Assembly (NCBI RefSeq): GCF_008297955.1
Contig: NZ_VTPY01000005.1
Span: 124,001-188,000, forward strand
DNA: 64,000 bases
Direction of reading: 5' to 3'
DNA from: Billgrantia pellis
Lineage (GTDB): Bacteria > Pseudomonadota > Gammaproteobacteria > Pseudomonadales > Halomonadaceae
Shown here: piece by piece, positions 32,465-43,368 of the stretch
How positions within the stretch are numbered: position 1 is the first letter of the stretch
Layout: the number at the start of each line of letters is the position of its first letter
Position numbers and translations under genes: made by a program
The notes under the pieces: model-generated
What the model was told of the DNA's origin: nothing
Databases searched by the model: none
What the model saw: only the letters and a program-made list of their open reading frames with translations

Positions 32465-34033
32465 ATGGCTACCGAGATCAAAGCGCCCACCTTTCCGGAA
32501 TCCGTTGCCGAAGGCAGCGTGGCGGCCTGGCATAAGAAGCCGGGGGACAGCGTCGAGCGCGATGAGCTGATCGTCGAGATCGAGACCGACAAAGTGGTGC
32601 TCGAGGTGGTGGCGCCGGAGGCGGGCACACTGAGCGAAGTGCTGGCCGAAGAGGGTGACACCGTGCAGTCCGACCAGGTGTTGGGCAGGATCGGTGAAGG
32701 CGGCGCCAAGGGCGACGAGAAGAAGAGTGAAGCGAAGGGCGAGAAGGGCGACGCCAAGGCCGAGCAAGAGAGCGAAGCCACGGCCGAGCCTGAGAGCGCA
32801 CCGGCCGCAGGCGGCCAGACCCATGAGGTGAAGGCCCCCACCTTCCCCGAGTCCATCCAGGAAGGCACCGTGGCCACTTGGCACAAGCAAGTCGGCGAGG
32901 CGGTCAAGCGCGACGAGGTGCTGGCCGACATCGAGACCGACAAGGTCGTGCTGGAAGTGGTGGCGCCCGCCGACGGAGCCCTGCAGGAGATCAGGGCGGA
33001 AGAGGGCAGTCAGGTGGAATCCGAGGCGGTACTGGCGATCTTCGCCGAGGGCGCCGGTGGTGGCGCCGCCACGGCGGCCGATGAAACGCCGGCGGCTTCC
33101 GCCGACACTGGCGCCAGCGACGAGAAGATCGGCGACAAGATCCTGGCGCCGGCCGCACGCAAGCTGGTGGCCGAGCACGACCTCGACGTCAGCAGGATCG
33201 AAGGCACCGGCAAGGGCGGCCGCATCCTCAAGGAGGATGTGCAGCGTGCCGTCAACGAGGGCAGCGCCAAGAAGGCCGAGAAGCCGGCCGCCGCGCCCAA
33301 GCAGGCCGCCGCAGCGCCGGTCGTCGAGGGCGAGCGTCCCGAGAAGCGCGTGCCGATGAGCCGCCTGCGCCAGACCATCGCCAAGCGCCTGGTCCAGGCC
33401 CAGCAGACTGCCGCCATGCTGACCACCTACAACGAGGTGGACATGGGCGCGGTGATGGAACTGCGTGCCCAGTACAAGGACACTTTCCTCAAGGCCCACG
33501 ACGTCAAGCTCGGCTTCATGGGCTTCTTCGTCAAGGCGGCTTCGGAAGCGCTCAAGCGCTTCCCTGACGTCAATGCCTCGATCGACGGTACCGACATCGT
33601 CTACCACGGCTACCAGGACATCGGCGTGGCGGTCTCCACCGACCGCGGCCTGGTGGTGCCGGTGCTGCGCGACACCGACAGCATGAAGATCGCCGACGTC
33701 GAGAAGGGGATCGTCGACTTCGGCAAGCGGGCACGTGACGGCAAGCTCGGCATCGACGAGATGCAGGGGGGGACTTTCACCATCACCAACGGCGGCATCT
33801 TCGGCTCGCTGATGTCGACGCCTATCCTCAATCCGCCGCAGACGGCGATCCTGGGCATGCACAAGATCCAGGAGCGCCCCATGGCGGTGAACGGCAAGGT
33901 CGAGATCCGTCCGATGATGTACCTGGCCCTGTCATACGATCACCGCATGATTGATGGCAAGGATGCGGTGCAGTTCCTGGTTACCCTCAAGGAACTGCTC
34001 GAGGATCCGGCGCGCTTGCTGCTGGATATCTAA
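32465..34033 (+). CDS. sucB: 2-oxoglutarate dehydrogenase E2 (dihydrolipoyl succinyltransferase) with two lipoyl domains
   Basis: A 522-residue acyltransferase. Two lipoyl domains occur: residues 2-76 ([15 protein letters not shown], lipoyl Lys43) and about 119-195 ([15 protein letters not shown], Lys160), joined by an Ala/Glu/Lys linker. The peripheral-subunit-binding domain is at about 224-262 ([20 protein letters not shown]). The catalytic core ends [13 protein letters not shown] with His493 and Asp497. Most proteobacterial SucB proteins are about 400 residues with one lipoyl domain, so the second domain is unusual. SucB forms the 24-mer core of the complex. Confidence 0.95.
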   Translation: MATEIKAPTFPESVAEGSVAAWHKKPGDSVERDELIVEIETDKVVLEVVAPEAGTLSEVLAEEGDTVQSDQVLGRIGEGGAKGDEKKSEAKGEKGDAKAEQESEATAEPESAPAAGGQTHEVKAPTFPESIQEGTVATWHKQVGEAVKRDEVLADIETDKVVLEVVAPADGALQEIRAEEGSQVESEAVLAIFAEGAGGGAATAADETPAASADTGASDEKIGDKILAPAARKLVAEHDLDVSRIEGTGKGGRILKEDVQRAVNEGSAKKAEKPAAAPKQAAAAPVVEGERPEKRVPMSRLRQTIAKRLVQAQQTAAMLTTYNEVDMGAVMELRAQYKDTFLKAHDVKLGFMGFFVKAASEALKRFPDVNASIDGTDIVYHGYQDIGVAVSTDRGLVVPVLRDTDSMKIADVEKGIVDFGKRARDGKLGIDEMQGGTFTITNGGIFGSLMSTPILNPPQTAILGMHKIQERPMAVNGKVEIRPMMYLALSYDHRMIDGKDAVQFLVTLKELLEDPARLLLDI

Positions 34034-35524
<1,491 letters not shown>

Positions 35525-35571
35525 GCGGGTTCGCCAAGAGGGACAACAAGCGCCATCCGCGGATGGTGCGT

Positions 35572-35596
35572 CGCGCCCGGCCATGTACCGGGCGCG
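35572..35596 (+). other. hairpin in the lpd-sucC gap
   Basis: CGCGCCCGG at 35572-35580 pairs with CCGGGCGCG at 35588-35596 around seven bases. A smaller GCCATCC/GGATGGT hairpin precedes it at about 35551-35567. No T tract follows. This may be an attenuating or processing structure within the cluster. Confidence 0.5.
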
Positions 35597-35679
35597 AACG
35601 GGGGTAACCCGATGCTCACCGCCCTACGCGGGGTTTCGCGGTTGCCATTCGAGTCACATGCAACCAATGGCATGAATCG

Positions 35680-36846
35680 ATGAACCTTCACGAGTATCAA
35701 GGCAAGCAGCTGTTTGCCGATTATGGTCTGCCGGTATCCAAGGGCTTTGCAGTCGACACCCCCGAGGAAGCGGCAGAAGCCTGCAAGAAGATCGGCGGTG
35801 ACATGTGGGTGGTCAAGGCCCAGGTCCACGCCGGTGGCCGCGGCAAGGCCGGTGGCGTCAAGCTGATCAAGAGCCCGGAAGAAGCCAAGGCCTTCGCCGA
35901 GCAGTGGCTGGGCAAGAACCTGGTGACCTATCAGACCGACGAGAACGGTCAGCCGGTTGCCAAGATTCTGGTCGAGAACTGCACCGATATCGCCAACGAA
36001 CTCTACCTGGGCGCGGTGGTCGATCGTGCCACCCGTCGCGTGGTGTTCATGGCGTCCACCGAGGGCGGCGTGGAGATCGAGAAGGTTGCCGAGGAAACCC
36101 CCGAGAAGATCCTCAAGGCCGAGATCGATCCGCTGGTCGGCGCGCAACCGTACCAGGCGCGCGAGCTGGCCTTCGCCCTGGGCCTGAAGGGCGACCAGGT
36201 CAAGCAATTCACCAAGATATTCCTGGGCCTGTCGCGCCTGTTCCACGAGAAGGACCTGGCGCTGCTCGAGATCAATCCGCTGGTGATCACCGACGAAGGC
36301 AACCTGCACTGCCTCGACGCCAAGCTCAACCTGGACAGCAACGCCCTCTACCGTCATCCGGATCTGCAGGCGATGCGCGACCCCTCCCAGGAGGACGAGC
36401 GCGAAGCCGAAGCGGCAGCGTGGGAACTGAACTACGTGGCCCTGGAAGGCAACATCGGTTGCATGGTCAACGGCGCTGGCCTGGCCATGGGCACCATGGA
36501 CATCATCAAGCTCAACGGCGGTCAGCCGGCCAACTTCCTCGACGTGGGCGGCGGTGCGACCAAGGAGCGCGTGGCGGAAGCCTTCAAGCTGATCCTCTCC
36601 GACGATTCCGTCAAGGCCGTCCTGGTCAACATCTTCGGCGGCATCGTGCGTTGCGACATGATCGCCGAGGGCATCATCGGTGCCGTCGAGCAGGTCGGCG
36701 TGAACGTGCCGGTAGTGGTGCGTCTCGAGGGTAACAACGCCGAGCTGGGCGCCGAGAAGCTGGCTTCCAGCGGACTGAACATCATCGCTGCTACCAGCCT
36801 GACCGATGCGGCTCAGCAGGTCGTCAAGGCAGCGGAGGGCAAGTAA
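35680..36846 (+). CDS. sucC: succinyl-CoA synthetase beta subunit (ADP-forming)
   Basis: A 388-residue protein starting [20 protein letters not shown], the signature N-terminus. The ATP-grasp domain contains [19 protein letters not shown], and [20 protein letters not shown] provides metal ligands. The CoA-side power-helix region [20 protein letters not shown] is also present. With SucD it converts succinyl-CoA to succinate while making ATP or GTP. It overlaps sucD by one base (TAATG). Confidence 0.97.
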   Translation: MNLHEYQGKQLFADYGLPVSKGFAVDTPEEAAEACKKIGGDMWVVKAQVHAGGRGKAGGVKLIKSPEEAKAFAEQWLGKNLVTYQTDENGQPVAKILVENCTDIANELYLGAVVDRATRRVVFMASTEGGVEIEKVAEETPEKILKAEIDPLVGAQPYQARELAFALGLKGDQVKQFTKIFLGLSRLFHEKDLALLEINPLVITDEGNLHCLDAKLNLDSNALYRHPDLQAMRDPSQEDEREAEAAAWELNYVALEGNIGCMVNGAGLAMGTMDIIKLNGGQPANFLDVGGGATKERVAEAFKLILSDDSVKAVLVNIFGGIVRCDMIAEGIIGAVEQVGVNVPVVVRLEGNNAELGAEKLASSGLNIIAATSLTDAAQQVVKAAEGK

Positions 36847-37718
36847 TGAGCATCCTGATCGACAAGAACACCAAGGTCATCTGCCAGGGCTTTACCGGCG
36901 GGCAGGGGACTTTCCACTCCGAACAGGCGATCGCCTACGGCACCCAGATGGTCGGCGGCGTGACCCCGGGCAAGGGCGGCCAGGAGCACCTGGGCCTGCC
37001 GGTGTTCAACACCGTCAAGGAAGCGGTCGAGAAGACCGGTGCCGAGGCCAGTGTGATCTACGTGCCGGCCCCCTTCTGCAAGGATTCGATCCTTGAGGCC
37101 GCCAACGCCGGCATCAAGCTGATCGTGTGCATCACCGAGGGCATCCCGACGCTGGACATGCTCGACGTCAAGGTGAAGTGCGACGAGCTGGGCGTGCGGC
37201 TGATCGGCCCCAATTGCCCCGGCGTGATCACCCCGGGCGAGAGCAAGATCGGCATCATGCCGGGCCACATCCACAAGCCCGGCCGCGTGGGCATCGTGTC
37301 GCGCTCCGGTACCCTGACTTACGAAGCGGTCAAGCAGACCACCGACCACGGCTTCGGCCAGTCCACCTGCGTGGGCATCGGCGGCGATCCGATCCCGGGC
37401 TCCAACTTCATCGACATCCTCGAGATGTTCGAGAAGGACCCGAAAACCGAGGCGATCGTCATGATCGGCGAGATCGGCGGTACCGCCGAGGAAGAGGCCG
37501 CCGCTTACATCAAGGCCAACGTGACCAAGCCGGTGGTGTCTTACATCGCCGGTGTCACTGCCCCCCCGGGCAAGCGCATGGGCCATGCCGGTGCCATCAT
37601 CTCCGGTGGCAAGGGCACCGCTGACGAGAAGTTCGCTGCGCTGGAGGATGCCGGTGTACGTACCGTTCGCTCCCTGGCCGAAATCGGCGATGCGCTGAAG
37701 GACGTCACCGGCTGGTGA
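36846..37718 (+). CDS. sucD: succinyl-CoA synthetase alpha subunit
   Basis: A 290-residue protein with the CoA-binding Rossmann domain ([20 protein letters not shown]), [20 protein letters not shown], and the phosphorylated active-site His in [20 protein letters not shown]. It forms the alpha2-beta2 enzyme with SucC. It is the last gene of the TCA cluster and is followed 23 bases later by a strong terminator. Confidence 0.97.
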   Translation: MSILIDKNTKVICQGFTGGQGTFHSEQAIAYGTQMVGGVTPGKGGQEHLGLPVFNTVKEAVEKTGAEASVIYVPAPFCKDSILEAANAGIKLIVCITEGIPTLDMLDVKVKCDELGVRLIGPNCPGVITPGESKIGIMPGHIHKPGRVGIVSRSGTLTYEAVKQTTDHGFGQSTCVGIGGDPIPGSNFIDILEMFEKDPKTEAIVMIGEIGGTAEEEAAAYIKANVTKPVVSYIAGVTAPPGKRMGHAGAIISGGKGTADEKFAALEDAGVRTVRSLAEIGDALKDVTGW

Positions 37719-37741
37719 GCCCTCAAGCGATCTGAAGACGC

Positions 37742-37771
37742 AAAGGGCGCCCCTCGCGGGGCGCCCTTTTT
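37742..37771 (+). terminator. rho-independent terminator of the TCA cluster
   Basis: AAAGGGCGCCCC at 37742-37753 pairs with GGGGCGCCCTTT at 37758-37769 around TCGC and is followed by TT. It is a 12-base perfect stem and the strongest terminator in the region. It also separates the convergent beta-helix gene. Confidence 0.9.
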
Positions 37772-37815
37772 CGTGACCGGCAGACATTCCATGCCCAGTC
37801 GTGCCGCACGCACGG

Positions 37816-39675
37816 TCAGCCGAGCAGGCCGAGGTCAGTGCCGTCGTGCATGCCGAGCAGCGCAACGTCCTGGCCATCCGAGGCGGTGATGGCGTCGGGC
37901 GTGGGCTCGTCGCCATAGGCGCGGTAGGCGAAGCGCCATGCCTCGCCGGAAGCCAGCTCGGTGGCATCGTCGTCGCGGACCCGGTAGGCATCTCCGTCGC
38001 GGTCCAACTCGCCGTTCCACAGGACATCGATGGTATCGTCGGTTTCCAGGCGCAGCTCGGGCGCCGCGAGGGGGGCGTCGGTCAGGTTCTCGACGAAGAC
38101 CTCGGCGACATAGCCGTCGTCCCAGCGTCGCGTTGTGCTGCCCGCTACCAGAAGCTCGGCACCACCGTCCACCAAGCCGGTAGGAATGGCATTGCCATCA
38201 AGGATGTCATCCGCGTCGGGAATGTCGAACGCAGTGGCGTGAAAGGTGCCGCGGGACGCCGTATGCAGTACGGTGCCATCGGCGAAGCTGACCAGCTCGA
38301 TGTCTTCGAGCGTATCGGTTGCGCCCTTGTCGCTATGCACAGCGATGCGGTCGCCGTCGAACTCGATCCGGTAGGCATCGATCGGGCCGCTATAGCGCAC
38401 TGTATCGATGCCTGCTCCTCCGATCAGTCGATCGTCCCCGTCGTACCCGTCGTCGCCGGGGCCACCCTCCAGCACGTCGTGGCCGGCGCCGCCGAACAAC
38501 GCATCATGGCCCAGCCCGCCATTGAGGTAGACGCCGTCGTCGCTGCCTCGAAGCGCATCGCTGCGACGCGAACCCATCACATAATCGAAGCGCACCTCGT
38601 TGGCATCGGGATCGGTGATGGCGCCGAAGCTCTCGCCGCCGGCATTGACCCACAGTGCCGGTGAGAGTTCATCGGCCTCGGCATTGCGACTCGATTGGGC
38701 GACGCGGACTTGATTGTCATGGTCGCGTCCGCCGTGAAAGTTGATGTCGCGGTCGGTGAAGTCGACCTCGATCTCATTGCCGACGGAGGAGCGCCAGGAA
38801 GCGAACAGTACGCCATGGCGCATGCCGCTGTCTTCGAGGTGGCTGAAGTTACCGTCATAACTCTCCCTTAGTTCGAAGCCGTAGCCGTTGCCGCCGCTGC
38901 CCTTGTTGTGGGCTCCCTCGGCGCGTAGCGAATCGGCCTCGACATCCAGCGAGCGAGCGAAGTGAAAAGCCGTCGAGGGGCCATTCTCGACCGCGATATC
39001 CTCTAGCCGAGCATCGAGGGTGCCATCCAGGCGAATGGCTTGGTAGTCGGTCAGGCTGCCTCGGGTATTCGTAAACGCCGAAGCGTCGGGCGTTCCCAGT
39101 TCGTAGTCAACGGTAAGCCCCTCCAGGGAGACATCATCGACGGGAGCGAGCCGTTCCAGCTTGGCCTGCCCCCCGGCGAAATTGAAATGCGCGCCACGAT
39201 CGAGCGTGACGGTGTCGCCGTTTACGGCATCGACCCTGGCCATGCTGGTACGCAGCTCGGCATGGGCCTGCTTGCGCCAGGAGGTGTCGCCGATCGCATC
39301 GAGGAACGCCGTATCGTTATCTTGCCAGATCCGCACCGTGTCGCCTCGCTCCAGACCATGCCCGGCGCCGAGTCGTACGCTTCGCTCGCCTTCGCCAAGG
39401 TCGGCGGCGAGCGTGCCGAGCGTCACGCCCCGCATGTCGCCCTCGATCCCGATACCGAAGCGGTCGTTCGCATCAAGAGCGGCCTCGGTGAACGTCAGCG
39501 TGGTCGAGTCGGCGCCCGCTCCCTTGAGGGCGATATCGGAGCGGTGGATGCGCAGGGCCTGGTCGAGTCGGTAGTCGCCTGAGTCCAGAAGCAGAGTCGA
39601 CTCGCTCGGGGCGGTGTCGATCAGCTCTTGAAGTTCCCGGGCCGATGTCCCGCGGGCGACATCGATGATCGGCAT
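37816..39675 (-). CDS. secreted right-handed beta-helix protein with RTX repeats (type I secretion substrate)
   Basis: A 619-residue acidic protein without a signal peptide. Residues 1-380 show repeated short strands typical of a pectate-lyase-like beta-helix (LLLDSGDYRLDQALRIHRSD, DVSLEGLTVDYEL, DARLEDIAVENGPSTAFHFA). Residues about 375-440 hold RTX calcium repeats (LNGGLGHDALFGGAGHDVLE). The C-terminal 110 residues (WDDGYVAEVFVENLTDAPL, LWNGELDRDGD) resemble a carbohydrate-binding beta-sandwich of the CBM2 kind. It diverges from an ABC exporter and HlyD protein, so it is probably secreted by them. A role on polysaccharide is likely; the exact activity (lyase, epimerase or adhesin) is not shown. 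AGGAGG precedes the ATG. Confidence 0.82.
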   Translation of the reverse strand: MPIIDVARGTSARELQELIDTAPSESTLLLDSGDYRLDQALRIHRSDIALKGAGADSTTLTFTEAALDANDRFGIGIEGDMRGVTLGTLAADLGEGERSVRLGAGHGLERGDTVRIWQDNDTAFLDAIGDTSWRKQAHAELRTSMARVDAVNGDTVTLDRGAHFNFAGGQAKLERLAPVDDVSLEGLTVDYELGTPDASAFTNTRGSLTDYQAIRLDGTLDARLEDIAVENGPSTAFHFARSLDVEADSLRAEGAHNKGSGGNGYGFELRESYDGNFSHLEDSGMRHGVLFASWRSSVGNEIEVDFTDRDINFHGGRDHDNQVRVAQSSRNAEADELSPALWVNAGGESFGAITDPDANEVRFDYVMGSRRSDALRGSDDGVYLNGGLGHDALFGGAGHDVLEGGPGDDGYDGDDRLIGGAGIDTVRYSGPIDAYRIEFDGDRIAVHSDKGATDTLEDIELVSFADGTVLHTASRGTFHATAFDIPDADDILDGNAIPTGLVDGGAELLVAGSTTRRWDDGYVAEVFVENLTDAPLAAPELRLETDDTIDVLWNGELDRDGDAYRVRDDDATELASGEAWRFAYRAYGDEPTPDAITASDGQDVALLGMHDGTDLGLLG

Positions 39676-40081
39676 GCTGGTTCCTCCTGGTGAGTGTTGC
39701 TCGGCCCCGTGGCATCACGACGTGAACGCGCGGGGCCATACGATCCGTGCACTGGCGATCGCCAATCACAGGCTTCGCTGCGGATGCTAGCGAGACGGAA
39801 ACGAGCCACAAGGGCGGGCAGATGGCGAGAGAACGTAATTGAGGGATCTTTTTACATTTAATCGTGCAATAGACGTTGTCCTTTTTATTATTTACTTGAA
39901 ATCTAGCGAGTTTATGCACCCAGCTTGAGATTGATCCCTTGTCGGGACTACTTTTCCTATCATTAATACACAAAAAGCTTAATAAGTTACCCAATGAGGC
40001 AGGGACGGTTTGTTACCGTGCCGTTCGCAAGCTGAGCGAGACGGCTCTGCGTTGCTTCTCCATTCCGATTCAGTGAGCACC
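39676..40081. other. divergent control region of the type I secretion locus
   Basis: About 400 bases between the substrate gene and the exporter gene. The segment 39836-39990 is clearly AT-rich (for example TTTTTACATTTAATCG), unlike the GC-rich surroundings. This is consistent with divergent promoters and possible H-NS-type silencing. No small gene is supported. Confidence 0.5.
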
Positions 40082-41836
40082 ATGTCTCCACAATCCCAAA
40101 GCGACTTTCGGCACGCGCTGAGACTTTGTCGGCCCGCTCTGCGATGGGTGGCCGGCTTCAGCCTGTTCATCAATCTGCTGATGCTGACACCGGCCTTGTA
40201 CATGCTGCAGGTCTATGACCGGGTCATCACCAGTGGCAGCAAGGAAACCTTGCTTATGCTGACCCTGGTGGCGATCTTCCTGCTGGCGGTCATGGTGGGA
40301 TTGGAATGGGTGCGTTCTCGGCTGCTGGTGAGGGCGGGCAACCATCTCGATACGCTGGTGAGTGGTCGACTGTATCGTGCCATGTTCGCCCGAGGGCTGG
40401 CGTCACCGGACGAGGGCAGCGGCCAGCCTCTCGACGATCTCAAGACGGTACGCCAGTTCATCGCCGGGAATGGGCTGTTCGCCTTCTTCGATGCGCCCTG
40501 GGTACCGATCTATCTGGCCATTCTCTTCGTGTTCAATGTGTGGTTCGGTATCTTCGCGACCGGTGCGGGACTGCTCCTGCTGGGGCTTGCGATCATCAAC
40601 GAAAAGAGCGCCAGGCGCCTGTTGGCCGAAGCCGGGCATGAACACATTCAGGCCCAGGCTCAGGCCGGCAGCAACCTGCGCAACGCCGAGGTCCTGCATG
40701 CCATGGGAATGCTGTCGTCGATCATGAGACGCTGGGAGGAGCGGCACGTGGCGGCACTGGTCAAGCAATCCCGGGCCAGCGATCGCAGCAGTGGGCTGAG
40801 CCATCTGTCCAAGGGGCTGCGCATCCTGGCGCAGTCGCTGATTCTCGGGTTGGGTGCACTATTGGTGCTGGAGGCGAGCATCACGCCGGGTATGATGATC
40901 GCCGCCTCGATCCTCATGGGGCGCGCACTGGCGCCCATCGATCAGATGATCGGAAGTTGGAAGAGCTTCGTGGGCTGCCGCGATGCCTATTGCCGGCTCG
41001 ATGCGCTGTTTCGGGATGCGCCGACGGAGACGCGTCGCTTGTCGCTGCCTGCGCCCAAGGGAGAGGTCGCGGTCGAAGCCTTGACGCTGACGCCGCCAGG
41101 GGGTGCGAAGCCATCACTGCACAACATCGGTTTCAGGGTGGCGCCCGGCGAACACGTCGGCATCATCGGACCGAGTGCGGCGGGTAAGACTACGCTGGCG
41201 CGCGCCCTGCTAGGTATCTGGCTGCCCGAATCGGGGGCGGTTCGGCTCGACGGCGCCGACCTTCGACACTGGAACCGGGACGAACTGGGGCCTCATGTGG
41301 GATATCTGCCCCAGGACATTGAACTCTTCGATGGCACGATCAGCGAGAACATCGCACGCTTCGGCGAGATCGACGACGCGCAAGTGATTGCGGCGGCGAA
41401 GAAGGCAGGGGTGCACGAGATGATTCTGCGCCTGCCTGAGGGCTACGAGACACGTATCGGTGCCGCCAGCGGGGCGCTATCACGCGGCCAGCGCCAACGG
41501 ATCGGCTTGGCGCGAGCGCTGTACGGCAAGCCCGTGTTGGTCGTTCTCGACGAACCCAACGCCAATCTCGACGACGCTGGCGAGCGGGCGCTGGCCGAGG
41601 CGATGCGCCAGCTCAAGAAAATGGGAACGACGCTATTCGTGATCAGCCACCGGCGCAGCGTACTGGCCGATGTCGACAGGCTGCTGGTGCTCGGCGACGG
41701 GAAGCTCCGCCTCTGGGGAACGCGCGACGACGTGCTGGCGCGTATCGCGGCGCCAAGGCGAGGCCAGGCGGTGCCCGGTAGGCCGCTGCGACACCGGGCA
41801 TCTGGCGAAGGGTTGCCTGGAGGAGTCGCGACATGA
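40082..41836 (+). CDS. type I secretion ABC exporter (PrtD-like permease-ATPase)
   Basis: A 584-residue fused ABC exporter from the ATG at 40082. The N-terminal half has about six membrane helices (FSLFINLLMLTPALYMLQVY, then YDRVITSG, a PrtD-family motif). The ATPase has Walker A GPSAAGKTTLARA, Q-loop VGYLPQDIELFDGTISENIA and Walker B VLVVLDEPNANLD. The signature reads LSRGQRQRIGLARAL, with Arg where LSGGQ has Gly. There is no N-terminal C39 peptidase-like domain, as in the PrtD/AprD branch. It overlaps the HlyD gene by four bases. Confidence 0.92.
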   Translation: MSPQSQSDFRHALRLCRPALRWVAGFSLFINLLMLTPALYMLQVYDRVITSGSKETLLMLTLVAIFLLAVMVGLEWVRSRLLVRAGNHLDTLVSGRLYRAMFARGLASPDEGSGQPLDDLKTVRQFIAGNGLFAFFDAPWVPIYLAILFVFNVWFGIFATGAGLLLLGLAIINEKSARRLLAEAGHEHIQAQAQAGSNLRNAEVLHAMGMLSSIMRRWEERHVAALVKQSRASDRSSGLSHLSKGLRILAQSLILGLGALLVLEASITPGMMIAASILMGRALAPIDQMIGSWKSFVGCRDAYCRLDALFRDAPTETRRLSLPAPKGEVAVEALTLTPPGGAKPSLHNIGFRVAPGEHVGIIGPSAAGKTTLARALLGIWLPESGAVRLDGADLRHWNRDELGPHVGYLPQDIELFDGTISENIARFGEIDDAQVIAAAKKAGVHEMILRLPEGYETRIGAASGALSRGQRQRIGLARALYGKPVLVVLDEPNANLDDAGERALAEAMRQLKKMGTTLFVISHRRSVLADVDRLLVLGDGKLRLWGTRDDVLARIAAPRRGQAVPGRPLRHRASGEGLPGGVAT

Positions 41837-43149
41837 CGAAGGGACAGGACACGTGTGCAGCGGCATTGCCAGTCGATGGGCGTCGCTATCGCCGTCTGGG
41901 GCTGCTCATCCTGCTGGTCGCCTTCGGCGGGTTCGGAGGATGGGCATTGGCCGCCAACCTGGCGATTGCCGTCGTGGCCCCTGGCAAGGTTTCGGTCGCC
42001 TCGTTCAAGAAGACGGTACAGCACTATGAAGGCGGCATCGTCAAGGAGATTCGGGTGACCGACGGCGATCATGTCGAGGCCGGCGATGTGCTGGTGGTGC
42101 TGGACAATACCCGTGCCGCGTCGCAGCTTCAGGTAGCGAGGACGCAGTATCTGATCAACCGGGCCAGTGAAGTGCGCTTGACCACCGAGCTCGCCGAGGA
42201 GACGACCCTGACGTTTCCCGAGGAGTTGCTGAAGAGCGATTCCCAGCGTGTCAGCGAGGTGCTGGCGGTGCAGCACGGCCTGTTCTTCTCGCGGCGGCAG
42301 TCGCTGCAGAGCACGCTGGAAACGCTGGATCAGCAAACCCGCCAGTACGAGGAGCAGCGTGAAGGCTTGAAGTCTTTGGTGGAGTACAACCGCCAGCAGG
42401 TCGCCTCTCTGCGCGATGAGGCGGGAGATCTGCGCAACCTGTTCGAGCGTGGCTTGGGCGATAGGCAGCGTTTACGCGAGCTGGAGCGGGACATTCTCGA
42501 GCTCGAGGGGGAGACCGCCCAGCAGCAATCCGTGATCGCTCGCATCGCAGCGCAGATCAGCGAGAACGAGCTGCAAAAACAGATCCGTCGACAGGAGTTC
42601 CAGGCGGAGGCCGGCGAACAGCTGCGCGAGGTACAGGAGCGGATCACCGCCGCCGAGGAGCGAATCACGGCGCTGTCCGATGAGGTGCGCCGTACCACGG
42701 TGACCGCACCGGTGGCAGGAACCGTGGTCGGCCTGCAGCTGCATACGCTTGGGGCGGTGGTTGGCGCCGGGGATCCGATTCTGGATATCGTGCCCAGCGA
42801 CGAGGGCTTCGTCGTCGAGGCGCGCGTGCCGGTCAGCGATGTCGATAGTCTGTTCGTGGGTCAATCGGCCGAGGTTCGTTTTAGTGCCTTCAATCAGGGA
42901 ATCACCCACGCCGTCGCCGGTGAGGTGATACATGTCTCGGCCGACAGTTTCGAGGACGAGAGCACCGGGCGTGACTATTATCGGGCTCGAGTTCTTGTCA
43001 CCGAGAAGAGGCGCGAAGAGATGACTTCCGGCATGCGGCTGCTGGCGGGCATGCCGGCCGAGGTCATGATCCATACCGGTGAGCGCACTTTCGCCAGCTA
43101 CTTGATCAAGCCGATCGGCGACGTGCTGGCAAGGGCCATGCGCGACTAG
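41833..43149 (+). CDS. HlyD-family membrane fusion protein
   Basis: A 438-residue adaptor with one N-terminal membrane helix (LGLLILLVAFGGFGGWALAA). The lipoyl-like halves flank a long coiled coil (about residues 90-280): KTVQHYEGGIVKEIRVTDGD at the start and VTAPVAGTVVGLQLHTLGAV at the return. GMPAEVMIHTGERTFASYLI at the C-terminus is typical of HlyD/PrtE. It should connect the inner-membrane exporter to a TolC-like channel, which is not encoded in this locus. The upstream gene's stop overlaps its start. Confidence 0.92.
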   Translation: MTKGQDTCAAALPVDGRRYRRLGLLILLVAFGGFGGWALAANLAIAVVAPGKVSVASFKKTVQHYEGGIVKEIRVTDGDHVEAGDVLVVLDNTRAASQLQVARTQYLINRASEVRLTTELAEETTLTFPEELLKSDSQRVSEVLAVQHGLFFSRRQSLQSTLETLDQQTRQYEEQREGLKSLVEYNRQQVASLRDEAGDLRNLFERGLGDRQRLRELERDILELEGETAQQQSVIARIAAQISENELQKQIRRQEFQAEAGEQLREVQERITAAEERITALSDEVRRTTVTAPVAGTVVGLQLHTLGAVVGAGDPILDIVPSDEGFVVEARVPVSDVDSLFVGQSAEVRFSAFNQGITHAVAGEVIHVSADSFEDESTGRDYYRARVLVTEKRREEMTSGMRLLAGMPAEVMIHTGERTFASYLIKPIGDVLARAMRD

Positions 43150-43320
43150 ACGGGCCGGTTCGGCGTTGAGGTTGTGGTGAGCCAACGGAGCGTCTCGGAT
43201 GTCGTCGAAGGGATGGCGACCGCCCGGGCCGCACCTCACGTGGCGGTCTGGCCTGCGGAGGGGGCCGCAAACGTTGGCGCCGAGACGCGGCGCCATTGGC
43301 ATGAACGTTTCCCCAAGACG

Positions 43321-43352
43321 ACTTCGCCCCGGGCATCGGGCCGGGGCGAAGT
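43321..43352 (-). terminator. terminator-like hairpin between hlyD and rnb
   Basis: ACTTCGCCCCGG at 43321-43332 pairs with CCGGGGCGAAGT at 43341-43352. It lies 17 bases past the rnb stop. The following minus-strand text is CGTCTTGG, so the T tract is poor. It could serve either convergent transcript. Confidence 0.55.
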
Positions 43353-43368
43353 GTGAGCGAAGCCGCCC

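Noticed and set aside
37816..39675. mannuronan C5-epimerase (AlgE type)
   Set aside because: The beta-helix plus RTX layout is similar, but I could not find the conserved epimerase catalytic motif, so only the broad architecture is called.
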